Source of the DNA: Mycobacterium tilburgii
GTDB lineage: Bacteria; Actinomycetota; Actinomycetes; Mycobacteriales; Mycobacteriaceae
Assembly: GCF_902168065.1 (NCBI RefSeq)
Contig: NZ_LR655698.1
Span: 1-64,000, forward strand
Direction: 5' to 3'
DNA length: 64,000 bases
The position numbers and the translations under genes were made by a program. How positions within the stretch are numbered: position 1 is the first letter of the stretch; every line of letters starts with the position of its first letter. The notes beneath the pieces are model-generated. The model ran no database searches and was not told the DNA's origin. It worked only from the letters and a program-made list of their open reading frames with translations. This document shows positions 18,802-27,707 of this stretch, one piece after another.

Positions 18802-19881
18802 CTAAACGTCGCTGGAGTAGCGGATCCCGCCGTCAGGAATGGAGACGCCCGGCCACACCCGGGCACCGCGCAGCAGTTCGCAGCGGGCACCGATATCGGC
18901 ACCGTCGCCGATCACTCCGTCGCGGATCAGCGCGCGGGGACCGATGCGGGCGCCGAAGCCAATGATCGAGCGCTCGATCACGCTGCCGGCCTCGACCTTG
19001 ACACCGTCGAAGATCACCGCGCCGTCCAGCCGCACCCCGGGACCGATCTCGGCGCCGCGCCCGACGACCGTGCCGCCAATCAACACCGCGCCGGGCGACA
19101 CCGCCGCGCCGTCGTGCACCAGCCTCTCGCCGTGCTGGCCGCCCAGGGCCGGCGAGGTGACGATGCCGCGCACCAGGTCCGACGAGCCGCGCACGAAGTC
19201 GTCGGGGGTGCCCATGTCCCGCCAGTAGCTGGCGTCGACGTAGCCGCATATCTTGACGTCGGGGTCCGACAGCAGTGACGGGAACACCTCGCGTTCGACC
19301 GACACCGGCCGGCCCCGCGGGATCCGATCGATGATTTTGCGCTCGAAAACGTAAGTGCCGGCGTTGATCTGGTCGTTCGGCGGGTCCTCGGTCTTCTCCA
19401 GAAACGCCAGCACACGGTCGTTCTCGTCGGTGGGCACGCAACCGAACGCGCGCGGGTCACCGACGCGCACCAGGTGCAGCGTGACGTCGGCCTCGTTGGC
19501 CCGGTGGGATTCCACCAGCGCGGAGAGCTCGGCGCCGGAGAGCACGTCGCCGTTGAACACCATCGCGGTGTCGTGCCGCAGCTTGTCGGCGATATTGGCG
19601 ATGCCGCCGCCAGTGCCCAACGGCTCCTCTTCGGTCACGTAGTCGATCTCCAGGCCAAGCTGCAAGCCGTCGCCGAACTCCGCTTCGAACACCGCGGCCT
19701 TGTAGGAGGTGCTCAGGATGACGTGCCGGACACCGGTCGCGGCGATGCGCGACAACATGTGCGTCAGAAATGGCACCCCGGCGGTGGGCAGCATCGGCTT
19801 GGGCGCCGACAGCGTCAGCGGCCGCAGCCGGGTGCCCTTGCCGCCGACCAGGATCACCGCATCGACCGAGAAGAGTGTCAT
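18802..19881 (-). CDS. manB: Mannose-1-phosphate guanylyltransferase
   Basis: Makes GDP-mannose from mannose-1-phosphate and GTP. The 359-residue protein (the length of Rv3264c) has the nucleotidyltransferase signature AVILVGGKGTRLRPLT, SAPKPMLP and VFNGDVLSG, followed by a C-terminal left-handed beta-helix of hexapeptide repeats. It starts immediately after the wbbL1 stop with no gap, as part of rmlD-wbbL1-manB. Confidence 0.94.
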   Translation of the reverse strand: MTLFSVDAVILVGGKGTRLRPLTLSAPKPMLPTAGVPFLTHMLSRIAATGVRHVILSTSYKAAVFEAEFGDGLQLGLEIDYVTEEEPLGTGGGIANIADKLRHDTAMVFNGDVLSGAELSALVESHRANEADVTLHLVRVGDPRAFGCVPTDENDRVLAFLEKTEDPPNDQINAGTYVFERKIIDRIPRGRPVSVEREVFPSLLSDPDVKICGYVDASYWRDMGTPDDFVRGSSDLVRGIVTSPALGGQHGERLVHDGAAVSPGAVLIGGTVVGRGAEIGPGVRLDGAVIFDGVKVEAGSVIERSIIGFGARIGPRALIRDGVIGDGADIGARCELLRGARVWPGVSIPDGGIRYSSDV

Positions 19882-20778
19882 TCAGCGCCGCCCTTCTGCC
19901 AGTTTTCCGGCTCGCTGCCGACGCGAACTGCGGATCATTAGCCGGGAGCGCAGAGCCAGCGATGCCCGCAGCGTCCAGCGCAGCGGAGCCAGCCCCCACC
20001 CGGCGTGTCGGTCGGCCAGAAAGATATAGGTACTCCGGTGGTGTGCGGCCAGGTGGCTGCCCGGATCGTGTCCGGTGGAGTGGCCCTTGTGGTGCAGCAC
20101 TTCGGCCGACGGCACGTAAATGTTGAGCCAGCCCGCCTTGCCGAGCCGATCGCCGAGGTCGACGTCTTCCATGTACATGAAGTAGCGCTCGTCGAACCCG
20201 CCGATCTGGCCGAATGCCGAGCGGCGCAGCAGCAGGCATGATCCCGACAGCCAGCCGACCGAGCGCTCGCTGGGCTCGAGCCGCTCCTGGCAGTAGGCCG
20301 CCGTCCACGGGTTGTTCTTCCAGAATGGTCCGACGACGGCGTGCATGCCGCCGCGGATCAGGCTGGGCAGGTGGCGCGCCGACGGGTAGACCGATCCGTC
20401 GGGATCCCGGATCAGCGGTCCCAGCGCGCCGGCCTGCGGCCAGCGGGTCGCCGCGTCTAGCAGGGCATCGATGCTGTCCGGCCCCCACTGCACGTCCGGA
20501 TTGGCCACCAGCACCCAGTCGTCGATCTCGCCCCGGCCGGACAGGTGCTCGATCGCGCGGTTGACCGCCGTCCCGTAGCCGAGGTTGGCTCCGGTGCTGA
20601 TCAACCGGACGTTCGGGTAGCGTTCCACGGCCACCTGCGGGGTGCCATCGGTGGAGCCGTTGTCGGCGAGCAACACGCTCACCGGACGTTCAGTGGCGTG
20701 CGACAACGACGCGAGAAAACGTTCGAGGTGGTGGCCCGGCGAGTAGGTCACCGTCACGACCGGCAGGACGTCAGTCAC
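19882..20778 (-). CDS. wbbL1: Rhamnosyltransferase WbbL1
   Basis: GT2-family enzyme that adds L-rhamnose to decaprenyl-PP-GlcNAc, forming the linker between peptidoglycan and arabinogalactan. The 298-residue protein shows LLADNGSTDGTP, WVLVANPDVQWGP and, near residue 200, the MYMEDVDLGDRL acidic motif of the family. It overlaps the end of rmlD by 8 bp, which pairs dTDP-rhamnose supply with its use. Confidence 0.94.
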   Translation of the reverse strand: MTDVLPVVTVTYSPGHHLERFLASLSHATERPVSVLLADNGSTDGTPQVAVERYPNVRLISTGANLGYGTAVNRAIEHLSGRGEIDDWVLVANPDVQWGPDSIDALLDAATRWPQAGALGPLIRDPDGSVYPSARHLPSLIRGGMHAVVGPFWKNNPWTAAYCQERLEPSERSVGWLSGSCLLLRRSAFGQIGGFDERYFMYMEDVDLGDRLGKAGWLNIYVPSAEVLHHKGHSTGHDPGSHLAAHHRSTYIFLADRHAGWGLAPLRWTLRASLALRSRLMIRSSRRQRAGKLAEGRR

Positions 20779-21676
20779 GCGTAGAGGTTATCCGTCGACC
20801 GGCCGCGACCGCGTCGTCCGACGCGGCGAGTGCGGCGACTAGTGCCGGGCGCCACGGCCGCAGCGGCGCCATGCCGGCGGCCACCGACTCCCCGCTGGAC
20901 AGCGCAGAGTAGGCCGGGCGCGGCGCGGGGCGCGGGAAGTCGTCGGTGCTCACCGGGTTTACCCTCCCCGGGTCGGCGCCGCACTCCTCGAACACCGCGC
21001 GGGCCAATCCGAATCGTGAGACGACGCCCTCGTTGGCGGTGTGTAAGATCGGGCCGGGCACGTCGTCATCGACGATCTGCAGCAAGGCCGTCGCCAGGTC
21101 CGCGACGTAGGTCGGCGAGCCGACCTGGTCGTCGACGACCTTGATCGGGCCGTCACCGACCGCGAGCATGCGCATGACCGCGACAAAATCGGTCCCGTCG
21201 CCGCCGGTGTAGACCCAGGCGGTGCGGACGACGACCGTCTCGGGCAGCGCCGCCAGCGCGGCCACCTCCCCGGCGCGCTTGCTGCACGCGTACACGCCGC
21301 GCGGCGAGGTCTCGTCGCTGGGTTCGTAGGGGCGCGGTTCGGCACCGCCGAAATCACCGGCGAACACGAAATCGGTCGAGACGTGGATGAACCGGGCGCC
21401 GGCCCGCGCGCACGCCCGCGCGATGTGTCCCGGGCCGGCCTCGTTGACCTCATACGCCCGAGCTTCATCGCTTTCGGCGCCGTCAACGTTGGTGTAGGCG
21501 GCGCAGTTGATCACGACGTCGCCCGGTTTGACGATCGCCTCGGCGGCGGCGGGGTCGGTGATGTCCCACTGGCTCGACGTTTGGGCCAGGACGTCGCGAC
21601 CCTGGTCAGTGGCTTGAGCGGCCAGACAACCGCCCAGCTTCCCACCGGCTCCGCTGATGACGATCCTGTCCGACAT
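20771..21676 (-). CDS. rmlD: dTDP-4-dehydrorhamnose reductase RmlD
   Basis: Last step of dTDP-L-rhamnose synthesis, the donor for the arabinogalactan linker. The 301-residue extended SDR has the NAD(P) motif ISGAGGKLGG, the DFVFAG block and the catalytic YACSK (YxxxK). The M. tuberculosis enzyme is 304 residues. It is the first gene of the rmlD-wbbL1-manB run, divergent from cpsA across 97 bp. Confidence 0.94.
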   Translation of the reverse strand: MSDRIVISGAGGKLGGCLAAQATDQGRDVLAQTSSQWDITDPAAAEAIVKPGDVVINCAAYTNVDGAESDEARAYEVNEAGPGHIARACARAGARFIHVSTDFVFAGDFGGAEPRPYEPSDETSPRGVYACSKRAGEVAALAALPETVVVRTAWVYTGGDGTDFVAVMRMLAVGDGPIKVVDDQVGSPTYVADLATALLQIVDDDVPGPILHTANEGVVSRFGLARAVFEECGADPGRVNPVSTDDFPRPAPRPAYSALSSGESVAAGMAPLRPWRPALVAALAASDDAVAAGRRITSTRD

Positions 21677-21773
21677 GGTTCGAGTTTGGCATGCCCGGGA
21701 AAGTGCGGGTCACGCCCGGGCACGCCGGGGTCGGATACTCGAGAAGCAGGTGTGCCGCAAGTAACCTAGTGGG

Positions 21774-23237
21774 ATGCCTGTGCAACGTGTGGTTCGTGTT
21801 GCTGCCACTGTGCTGGCCGTCGCCGTAGTCATCGGCACCGGCGTGGCCTGGAACAACGTACGGTCGTTCGAAGACGGCATCTTCCACATGTCCGCACCTT
21901 CGTTGGGCCACGGCGGCGACGACGGCGCCATCGACATCCTGCTGGTCGGCCTGGACAGCCGCACCGACGCCCACGGCAACCCGTTGACCCCCGAGGAGTT
22001 GGCGACGTTGCGGGCCGGCGACGAGGAAGCCACCAACACCGACACCATCATCCTGGTCCGGATACCGAACAACGGGAAGTCGGCCACCGCCATCTCGATT
22101 CCACGCGACTCCTACGTGACGGCCCCCGGCCTGGGCAAGACGAAGATCAACGGGGTCTACGGCCAGACCCGCGAGGCCAAGCGAGCCAGCTTGGTCAAGG
22201 CCGGCGATCCGCCCGGCGATGCCGCCGCCCAGGGAATCGAGGCCGGGCGGGAAGCACTGATCAAGACCGTCGCCGATCTCACCGGTGTCACCGTCGACCA
22301 CTACGCCGAGATCGGGCTGCTCGGTTTCGCGTTGATCACCGACGCGCTTGGCGGCGTCGATGTGTGCCTCAAAGACGCTGTAAACGAACCGCTTTCGGGC
22401 GCCGACTTCCCGGCCGGCCCGCAGCGGCTGAACGGGGCCGAGGCGCTAAGCTTTGTGCGCCAGCGCCACGAGCTGCCGCGCGGCGATTTGGACCGGGTGG
22501 TGCGCCAGCAGGTCGTGATGGCCTCCCTGGCCCATCGCGTCATCTCCGGTCACACGCTGTCCAGCCCCACCACGATGAAGCGGCTGCAAGCCGCGGTGCA
22601 GCGCTCGGTGGTGCTCTCCCAGGGCTGGGACGTGATGGATTTCATCCAGCAGCTGCAGAAACTGGCTGGCGGCAACGTCGCGTTCGCCACCATCCCGGTG
22701 CTCGACGGCGCGGGCTGGAGCGACGACGGCATGCAAAGCGTGGTCCGGGTCGACCCCCGGCAGGTCCAGGACTGGGTGGCCAGCCTGTTGCACGAGCAGG
22801 ATCAGGGCAAGACCGAAGAGGTCGCCTACACCCCCGCCAAGACCACCGCCAGCGTGGTCAACGACACCGACATCAACGGATTGGCCGCCGCGGTCTCGGA
22901 TGTGTTGAGCTCCAAGGGTTTCAGCACCGGCCCGGTCGGAAACAACGACGGGGGCCACGTGAAGGCTAGCCAGGTGCGCGCCAACAAGCCCGACGACATG
23001 GGGGCCCAGCAGGTTTCCAAGGAATTGGGCGGATTGCCGGTCGTCCCCGATGCGTCGCTGGCGCCGGGTTCGGTGCGGGTGGTGCTGGCCGACGACTACA
23101 CCGGGCCCGGATCGGGTTTGTCCGGCTCGACCACGGCACCGGCCCGGGTGACCGACCAGTCGGCCACCGACCCGAATGTGCCGCCGCCGTCGCCGATCCT
23201 CACGGCCGGCAGCGACAAACCGGAGTGCATCGACTAA
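21774..23237 (+). CDS. cpsA: LytR-CpsA-Psr ligase (Lcp1/CpsA, Rv3267)
   Basis: LCP phosphotransferase that attaches arabinogalactan to peptidoglycan; Rv3267 has been described as Lcp1. The 487-residue protein has an N-terminal membrane anchor (about 7-27) and the LCP core with DILLVGLDSR, DTIILVRIP, SIPRDSYV and the arginine-rich FVRQRHELPRGD. A LytR_C domain follows (about 355-450) with a low-complexity tail. Placement next to rmlD-wbbL1 fits a linker-ligation role. Confidence 0.93.
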   Translation: MPVQRVVRVAATVLAVAVVIGTGVAWNNVRSFEDGIFHMSAPSLGHGGDDGAIDILLVGLDSRTDAHGNPLTPEELATLRAGDEEATNTDTIILVRIPNNGKSATAISIPRDSYVTAPGLGKTKINGVYGQTREAKRASLVKAGDPPGDAAAQGIEAGREALIKTVADLTGVTVDHYAEIGLLGFALITDALGGVDVCLKDAVNEPLSGADFPAGPQRLNGAEALSFVRQRHELPRGDLDRVVRQQVVMASLAHRVISGHTLSSPTTMKRLQAAVQRSVVLSQGWDVMDFIQQLQKLAGGNVAFATIPVLDGAGWSDDGMQSVVRVDPRQVQDWVASLLHEQDQGKTEEVAYTPAKTTASVVNDTDINGLAAAVSDVLSSKGFSTGPVGNNDGGHVKASQVRANKPDDMGAQQVSKELGGLPVVPDASLAPGSVRVVLADDYTGPGSGLSGSTTAPARVTDQSATDPNVPPPSPILTAGSDKPECID

Positions 23238-23875
23238 GCACGCTGTCCGGGGCGATCCTCGACCCGAAGCTGCGCGGCGACTCGGTCGGCCCGCGCATCA
23301 CCTACTACGATGATGCCACCGGCGAGCGCATCGAGTTGTCCGCGGTGACGCTGGCCAACTGGGCCGCCAAGACCGGCAACCTGTTGCGCGACGAGCTGGG
23401 CGCGGCGTCGGGCAGTCGAGTGGCGATCCTGCTGCCGGCACGCTGGCAGACCGCCGTGGTGTTGTCCGGGGCTTGGTGGATCGGCGCCGAGGCGGTGCTG
23501 ACGGGGCCGGCCGATCTGGGGCTCTGCACCGCCGACCGGCTGGACGAGGCCGACGCGGCGGTCGAGCCGGGCGGCGAGGTCGCGGTGTTGTCGCTGGATC
23601 CGTTCGGCCGCCCGGCACCCGACCTGCCGATCGGTGTCACCGACTACGCCACCGCGGTGCGCGTGCACGGCGACCAGATCATCCCCGAACCCCACCCGGA
23701 TCCGGCGCTGGCTGGCCGATCGATCGACGAGGTGCTGGCGGACTGCGAAAACTCGGCGGCGGCAAGGGGTTTGACCGCCAACGACCGCGTGCTCTCCACC
23801 GCGGCGTGGACCGAGCCCGCCGAATTGGTCGACGAGCTGCTGGCGATCATGGCCGTCGGGTCCTCGCTGGTGTAG
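23225..23875 (+). pseudogene. TIGR03089-family protein (Rv3268 type), amber-truncated
   Basis: A GTG inside the end of cpsA starts a 216-codon frame resembling the N-terminal part of acyl-CoA synthetases (AMP-binding-like, TIGR03089). It ends at TAG 23873-23875. The frame continues after the stop for 22 codons (VANPDPGALPRRVETEKVTR then VL) to a TGA at 23942, so the amber probably replaced a CAG or similar codon. Only the extreme C terminus is lost; the protein may still fold, and its function is unknown. Confidence 0.75.
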
Positions 23876-23962
23876 GTAGCGAACCCTGACCCAGGTGCGC
23901 TGCCGCGCCGCGTCGAGACCGAGAAGGTCACTCGCGTGCTCTGACCAACCACCAAATTAATC

Positions 23963-23982
23963 TTGATATCGCAATATATCAA
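23963..23982. promoter_or_regulatory. Inverted repeat upstream of pacL1-ctpC, candidate metal operator
   Basis: TTGATAT and ATATCAA form a perfect 7-bp inverted repeat with a 6-base spacer in an AT-rich patch (23950-24000) about 100 bp upstream of the Rv3269-like gene. The symmetry and composition resemble ArsR/SmtB-family operators. Zinc induction of ctpC is known in M. tuberculosis; assigning this site to any regulator is inference. Confidence 0.5.
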
Positions 23983-24076
23983 TGTTAGCTTTCGTGTAAA
24001 CATGGGTTGGACGGCGCGACAACACCAGACCACGGAATAGATTTCGCGCCCGTCCCGATGAAGAAAGGACCAGGTG

Positions 24077-24358
24077 ATGGCGGTGTACGGGCTCTTGGCG
24101 AAGACAGCGGGAACGGTTATCACCGGTTTAGTCGGCGTGACGGCCTACGAGGTGGTCCGCAAAGCCGTGGCCAAGGCGCCGCTGCACCAAACCGCGGTGG
24201 CGACCGCGGAGCTGGGACTGCGCGGAACCCGCAAGGCGGAGACGGCCGCCGAGTCGGCGCGGCTGAAGCTGGCCGACGTGATGGCCGAGGCCCGGGAGCG
24301 CATCGGCGAAGAAGCGCCCACCCCCACCGTCGGCGACGCCCACGATCACGAGCACTGA
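24077..24358 (+). CDS. pacL1: Metallochaperone-like membrane protein PacL1 (Rv3269)
   Basis: A 93-residue DUF1490 protein. In M. tuberculosis PacL1 scaffolds the zinc exporter CtpC in membrane platforms and binds metal. Here there is an N-terminal hydrophobic segment (LLAKTAGTVITGLVGVTAY), an amphipathic middle region and a C-terminal metal-binding tail DAHDHEH. GAAAGGACC lies about 9 bases before the ATG; a GTG one codon upstream is an alternative. ctpC starts 9 bp downstream. Confidence 0.9.
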   Translation: MAVYGLLAKTAGTVITGLVGVTAYEVVRKAVAKAPLHQTAVATAELGLRGTRKAETAAESARLKLADVMAEARERIGEEAPTPTVGDAHDHEH

Positions 24359-24367
24359 TCGCCGTTC

Positions 24368-26554
24368 ATGAGTCTCGCGATCGTTGAAGACGTCGCAATC
24401 GCCGAAGAACCCTCGCTCACCATCCTTTCGGATGCGGCCGGCCGGATGCGAGTGGCCGTGCACTGGGTTCGCGCCAACCCGCGCCGCGCCGTCGGGGTCG
24501 AGGAGGCCGTCGCCAAACAGACCGGTGTGCGTGCCGTGCACGCCTACCCGCGCACCGGTTCGGTCGTGGTCTGGTATTCGCCGCTCCGGTGCAACCGGTC
24601 CGCGGTGCTGGCCGCCATCAGCGGTGCCGAACACATTGCCGCCGAACTGATCCCGGTCCGAGATCCGCATTCGTCGGAGATCCGTAACTCCGATGTGGTG
24701 CGGATGGTGATCGGCGGTGTCGCGCTGGGCCTGCTCGGGATCCGCCGCTACGTGTTCGCCCGGCCGCCGCTGCTCGGCCCCAGCGGCCGGGTGGTCGCCA
24801 CCGGGGTTACGATCTTTACCGGCTATCCCTTTCTGCATGGCGCGCTGCGTTCGTTGCGGTCGGGCAGGGCGGGCACAGACGCGCTGGTCTCCGCGGCAAC
24901 GGTGGCGAGCCTGATCCTGCGCGAGAACGTCGTCGCGCTCACCGTGCTTTGGCTGCTCAATATCGGGGAATACCTGCAGGATCTGACGTTGCGCCGCACC
25001 CGCCGGGCGATCTCGGAGCTGCTGCGCGGCAACCAGGACACCGCCTGGGTCCGGCTGACCGACGGACCGGATGAGGGCGCCGAGGTGCAGGTGGCGGTCG
25101 GCACCGTGAAGATCGGCGACGAGGTGGTGGTGCACGACCACGTCGCCATCCCGGTGGACGGCGAGGTGGTGGACGGCGAGGCCGTGGTCGACCAGTCCGC
25201 GATCACCGGTGAGAACCTGCCGGTGAGCATCGCCGTGGGCGCGCACGTGCACGCGGGTTCCGTCGTGGTGCGCGGACGGCTGGTGGTCCGCGCCGAGGCT
25301 GTCGGCAACCAAACCACCATCGGCCGGATCATCAGCCGTGTCGAGGAGGCGCAGCACGATCGGGCACCCATCCAGACGGTCGGCGAAAACTTCTCCCGCC
25401 GTTTCGTTCCCACGTCGTTCATCGTCTCGGCGATCACCCTGGCGATCACCGGCGACGTCAGGCGCGCGATGACCATGCTGTTGATCGCCTGCCCCTGTGC
25501 GGTCGGATTGGCCACTCCGACCGCGATCAGCGCCGCTATCGGCAACGGCGCCCGGCGCGGTATCCTGATCAAGGGCGGATCCCACCTCGAACAGGCGGGG
25601 CAGGTCGACGCGATCGTGTTCGACAAGACCGGGACGCTGACCGTCGGGCGGCCAGTGGTCACGAATATTGTTTCCATGCACAAGGACTGGGAGCCCGAGC
25701 AGGTGCTGGCGTATGCCGCCAGCTCGGAGATCCATTCCCGCCACCCGTTGGCCGAGGCGGTGATCCGCTCCACCGAGGAACGACACATCACCATCCCGCC
25801 GCACGAGGAATGCGAGGTGCTGGTCGGCCTGGGCATGCGAACCTGGGCCGACGGCCGGACCCTGCTGCTGGGCAGCCCGTCGCTGCTGCAGGACGAAAAG
25901 GTCAAGGTCTCCAAGAAGGCGAAGGATTGGGTCGACAAGTTGCGGCGCCAGGCCGAGACCCCGCTGCTGCTGGCGGTGGACGGGACGCTGGTGGGCCTGA
26001 TCAGGCTGCGCGACGAGGTTCGACCGGAGGCGGCCGCGGTGCTCAAGGAATTGCGCGCCAACGGGATTCGCCGCATCGTCATGCTCACCGGAGATCACCC
26101 GGACATCGCGCAGGTGGTCGCCGACGAGCTCGGGATCGACGAGTGGCGCGCCGAGGTCTTGCCGGAAGACAAGCTCAAGGTGGTGCGCGACCTGCAGAGC
26201 CAGGGCTACATCGTGGGCATGGTCGGCGACGGTATTAATGACGCGCCGGCGCTGGCCGCGGCCGACATCGGGATCGCGATGGGGTTGGCCGGCACTGACG
26301 TCGCGGTCGAGACCGCCGATGTGGCGCTCGCCAACGACGACCTGCATCGCCTGCTCGACGTGCGAGACCTCGGCGCCCGCGCGGTCGACGTGATCCGGGA
26401 GAACTACGGCATGTCGATCGCTGTCAACGCCGCCGGATTGATCATCGGCGCGGGCGGGGTGCTGTCTCCCATGCTGGCCGCGATCCTGCACAACGTGTCG
26501 TCGGTTGCCGTGGTTGCCAACAGTTCCCGACTCATCCGCTACCGACTGGACTGA
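24368..26554 (+). CDS. ctpC: Zinc-exporting P1B-type ATPase CtpC
   Basis: Metal-translocating P-type ATPase exporting Zn (Mn also proposed). The 728-residue protein lacks a CxxC in its N-terminal HMA-like region. It carries the actuator TGE (AITGENLP), the membrane CPC motif (near residue 374, IACPCAVGLATP), the phosphorylated aspartate in DKTGTLT (about 419), and the hinge GDGINDAPALAAADIGIAMG. It is intact. With pacL1 it is the last conserved unit before a stretch of broken genes. Confidence 0.95.
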   Translation: MSLAIVEDVAIAEEPSLTILSDAAGRMRVAVHWVRANPRRAVGVEEAVAKQTGVRAVHAYPRTGSVVVWYSPLRCNRSAVLAAISGAEHIAAELIPVRDPHSSEIRNSDVVRMVIGGVALGLLGIRRYVFARPPLLGPSGRVVATGVTIFTGYPFLHGALRSLRSGRAGTDALVSAATVASLILRENVVALTVLWLLNIGEYLQDLTLRRTRRAISELLRGNQDTAWVRLTDGPDEGAEVQVAVGTVKIGDEVVVHDHVAIPVDGEVVDGEAVVDQSAITGENLPVSIAVGAHVHAGSVVVRGRLVVRAEAVGNQTTIGRIISRVEEAQHDRAPIQTVGENFSRRFVPTSFIVSAITLAITGDVRRAMTMLLIACPCAVGLATPTAISAAIGNGARRGILIKGGSHLEQAGQVDAIVFDKTGTLTVGRPVVTNIVSMHKDWEPEQVLAYAASSEIHSRHPLAEAVIRSTEERHITIPPHEECEVLVGLGMRTWADGRTLLLGSPSLLQDEKVKVSKKAKDWVDKLRRQAETPLLLAVDGTLVGLIRLRDEVRPEAAAVLKELRANGIRRIVMLTGDHPDIAQVVADELGIDEWRAEVLPEDKLKVVRDLQSQGYIVGMVGDGINDAPALAAADIGIAMGLAGTDVAVETADVALANDDLHRLLDVRDLGARAVDVIRENYGMSIAVNAAGLIIGAGGVLSPMLAAILHNVSSVAVVANSSRLIRYRLD

Positions 26555-26787
26555 GCACACGATCGAAACGCTTTGGGAGTCATAAGCTCTCAGCTGCTCG
26601 GTGGTGGCTCGCGCGCCGATCAGCATCTTCGATGGGTGCCATCGATAACGCTCATGGCATTGCGCTGGTCGTGCTCCCCCCGGGTGGATACCGTCAAGTA
26701 GGCAGGGCCAACCACGGCACAGGGGAAGCCAGAATGATTGCCGCACATCCGATATCGGCGGGGCCGAACTGATGTCACATAGCGCCA
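26555..26787. other. Intergenic stretch with an unassigned coding remnant
   Basis: No gene is apparent after ctpC. On the minus strand about 30 codons (STRGEHDQRNAMSVIDGTHR) are readable, but I could not place them in a family. This is the point where synteny with the Rv3270-Rv3271 neighbourhood of M. tuberculosis ends. Confidence 0.4.
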
Positions 26788-27190
26788 GTGTCGTGTTCGA
26801 CCAGCTTGTCAACGCCGATCCGCCCACCCAGCCCGCGAATCCTGTTCGACACTGCCTGCGTGCTCGGGGGCAGCGTCGCTGGGTTGTTCGCTGCCCGGGT
26901 CCTCGCTGACTTTGCGTGCCAAGTGGTGATCGTCGAGCGCGACGAATTGACCAGTCAGGCCCGCGGCCGATGATCGGTGCGACACGGCCGCTGCTCGAAT
27001 CAGTAGTACGTGGCAACGTCTTGTCCCGGGCAAACATCTCCGTCAAGCGCGCCCAGGCGACCGGGTTGCAATATCGGGATGGCGCCGTGACCGGGGTCGA
27101 ATGCCACAGCGCACCCAGGCCCGAATTGGTGAGCATCGATGGCCGGACGGCGAAGCTGCGTACCTGCAGGCGGTCTTTGCCGCAGGCAGA
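26788..27190 (+). pseudogene. FAD-dependent oxidoreductase remnant (second copy of the family)
   Basis: The FAD Rossmann start VLGGSVAGLFAARVLADF followed by VVIVERDEL is clear, and after a frame shift the later blocks MIGATRPLLESVVRGNV and ATGLQYRDGAVTGVE are readable. About 100 residues that should lie between are missing, and everything after about 27120 is unrecognisable. The family is the same broad one as the broken gene at 8364-9771. Beyond 27190 to about 27700 no gene could be assigned. Confidence 0.65.
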
Positions 27191-27700
27191 CCATGATTCG
27201 CCCAATTCACTCGTTTCTAACCCATGCGTTAGTTCAAGCGCGGTCTCCGCGATTTCACCGGCCGTCATGATCTGGGTTGTCCAGGCCGGCGTCGGATAGC
27301 CGGTTGGCACTGCGGCGGGTCGCCGTCGCCGCAGTGCGCACCGTCCCGGCCCAGCCGCCACCACGGTGCCGCACGGCTTGCGGGCACAGCGCGGGATCCA
27401 TCCGTACCGCCACCCACGCCAATCGGCGGGCGACAGCGGGCAGGGGCCCCGAGCACCGCATCGTATGCCGCCCCGACCTGGCCGGGGTCATGCAGTCGGG
27501 CACCCTAACTGATCACATCGATCGAGTCCACGGCGATGTCGAATTGCCGCAGGCAGTCGGTCAGTGTCGCTAGTGAAACCGCCTGACTGGACACGGTTGT
27601 CGCGGGTTCCATGGTCGTCATCGCTGCCAGATCCGGCAACCAGGTGGAACAGCGACGTCAGGCGTTTGCCGTCCCAATGGAATCCGATCCGCGAACCATC
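27191..27700. other. Unassigned decayed sequence
   Basis: About 500 bp in which both strands have only short, compositionally driven frames. Minus-strand pieces such as LRQFDIAVDSIDVIS and GFHWDGKRLTSLFHLVAGSG look like former protein sequence, but frames change repeatedly and I cannot name the gene. No RNA gene or repeat was noticed. Confidence 0.4.
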
Positions 27701-27707
27701 GGGCCGG

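Noticed and set aside
24128-27364. Open reading frame of more than 1000 codons antisense to ctpC
   Set aside because: It mirrors ctpC in a high-GC genome, has low-complexity His/Arg/Gly-rich composition and no family features. It is a shadow of the real gene.
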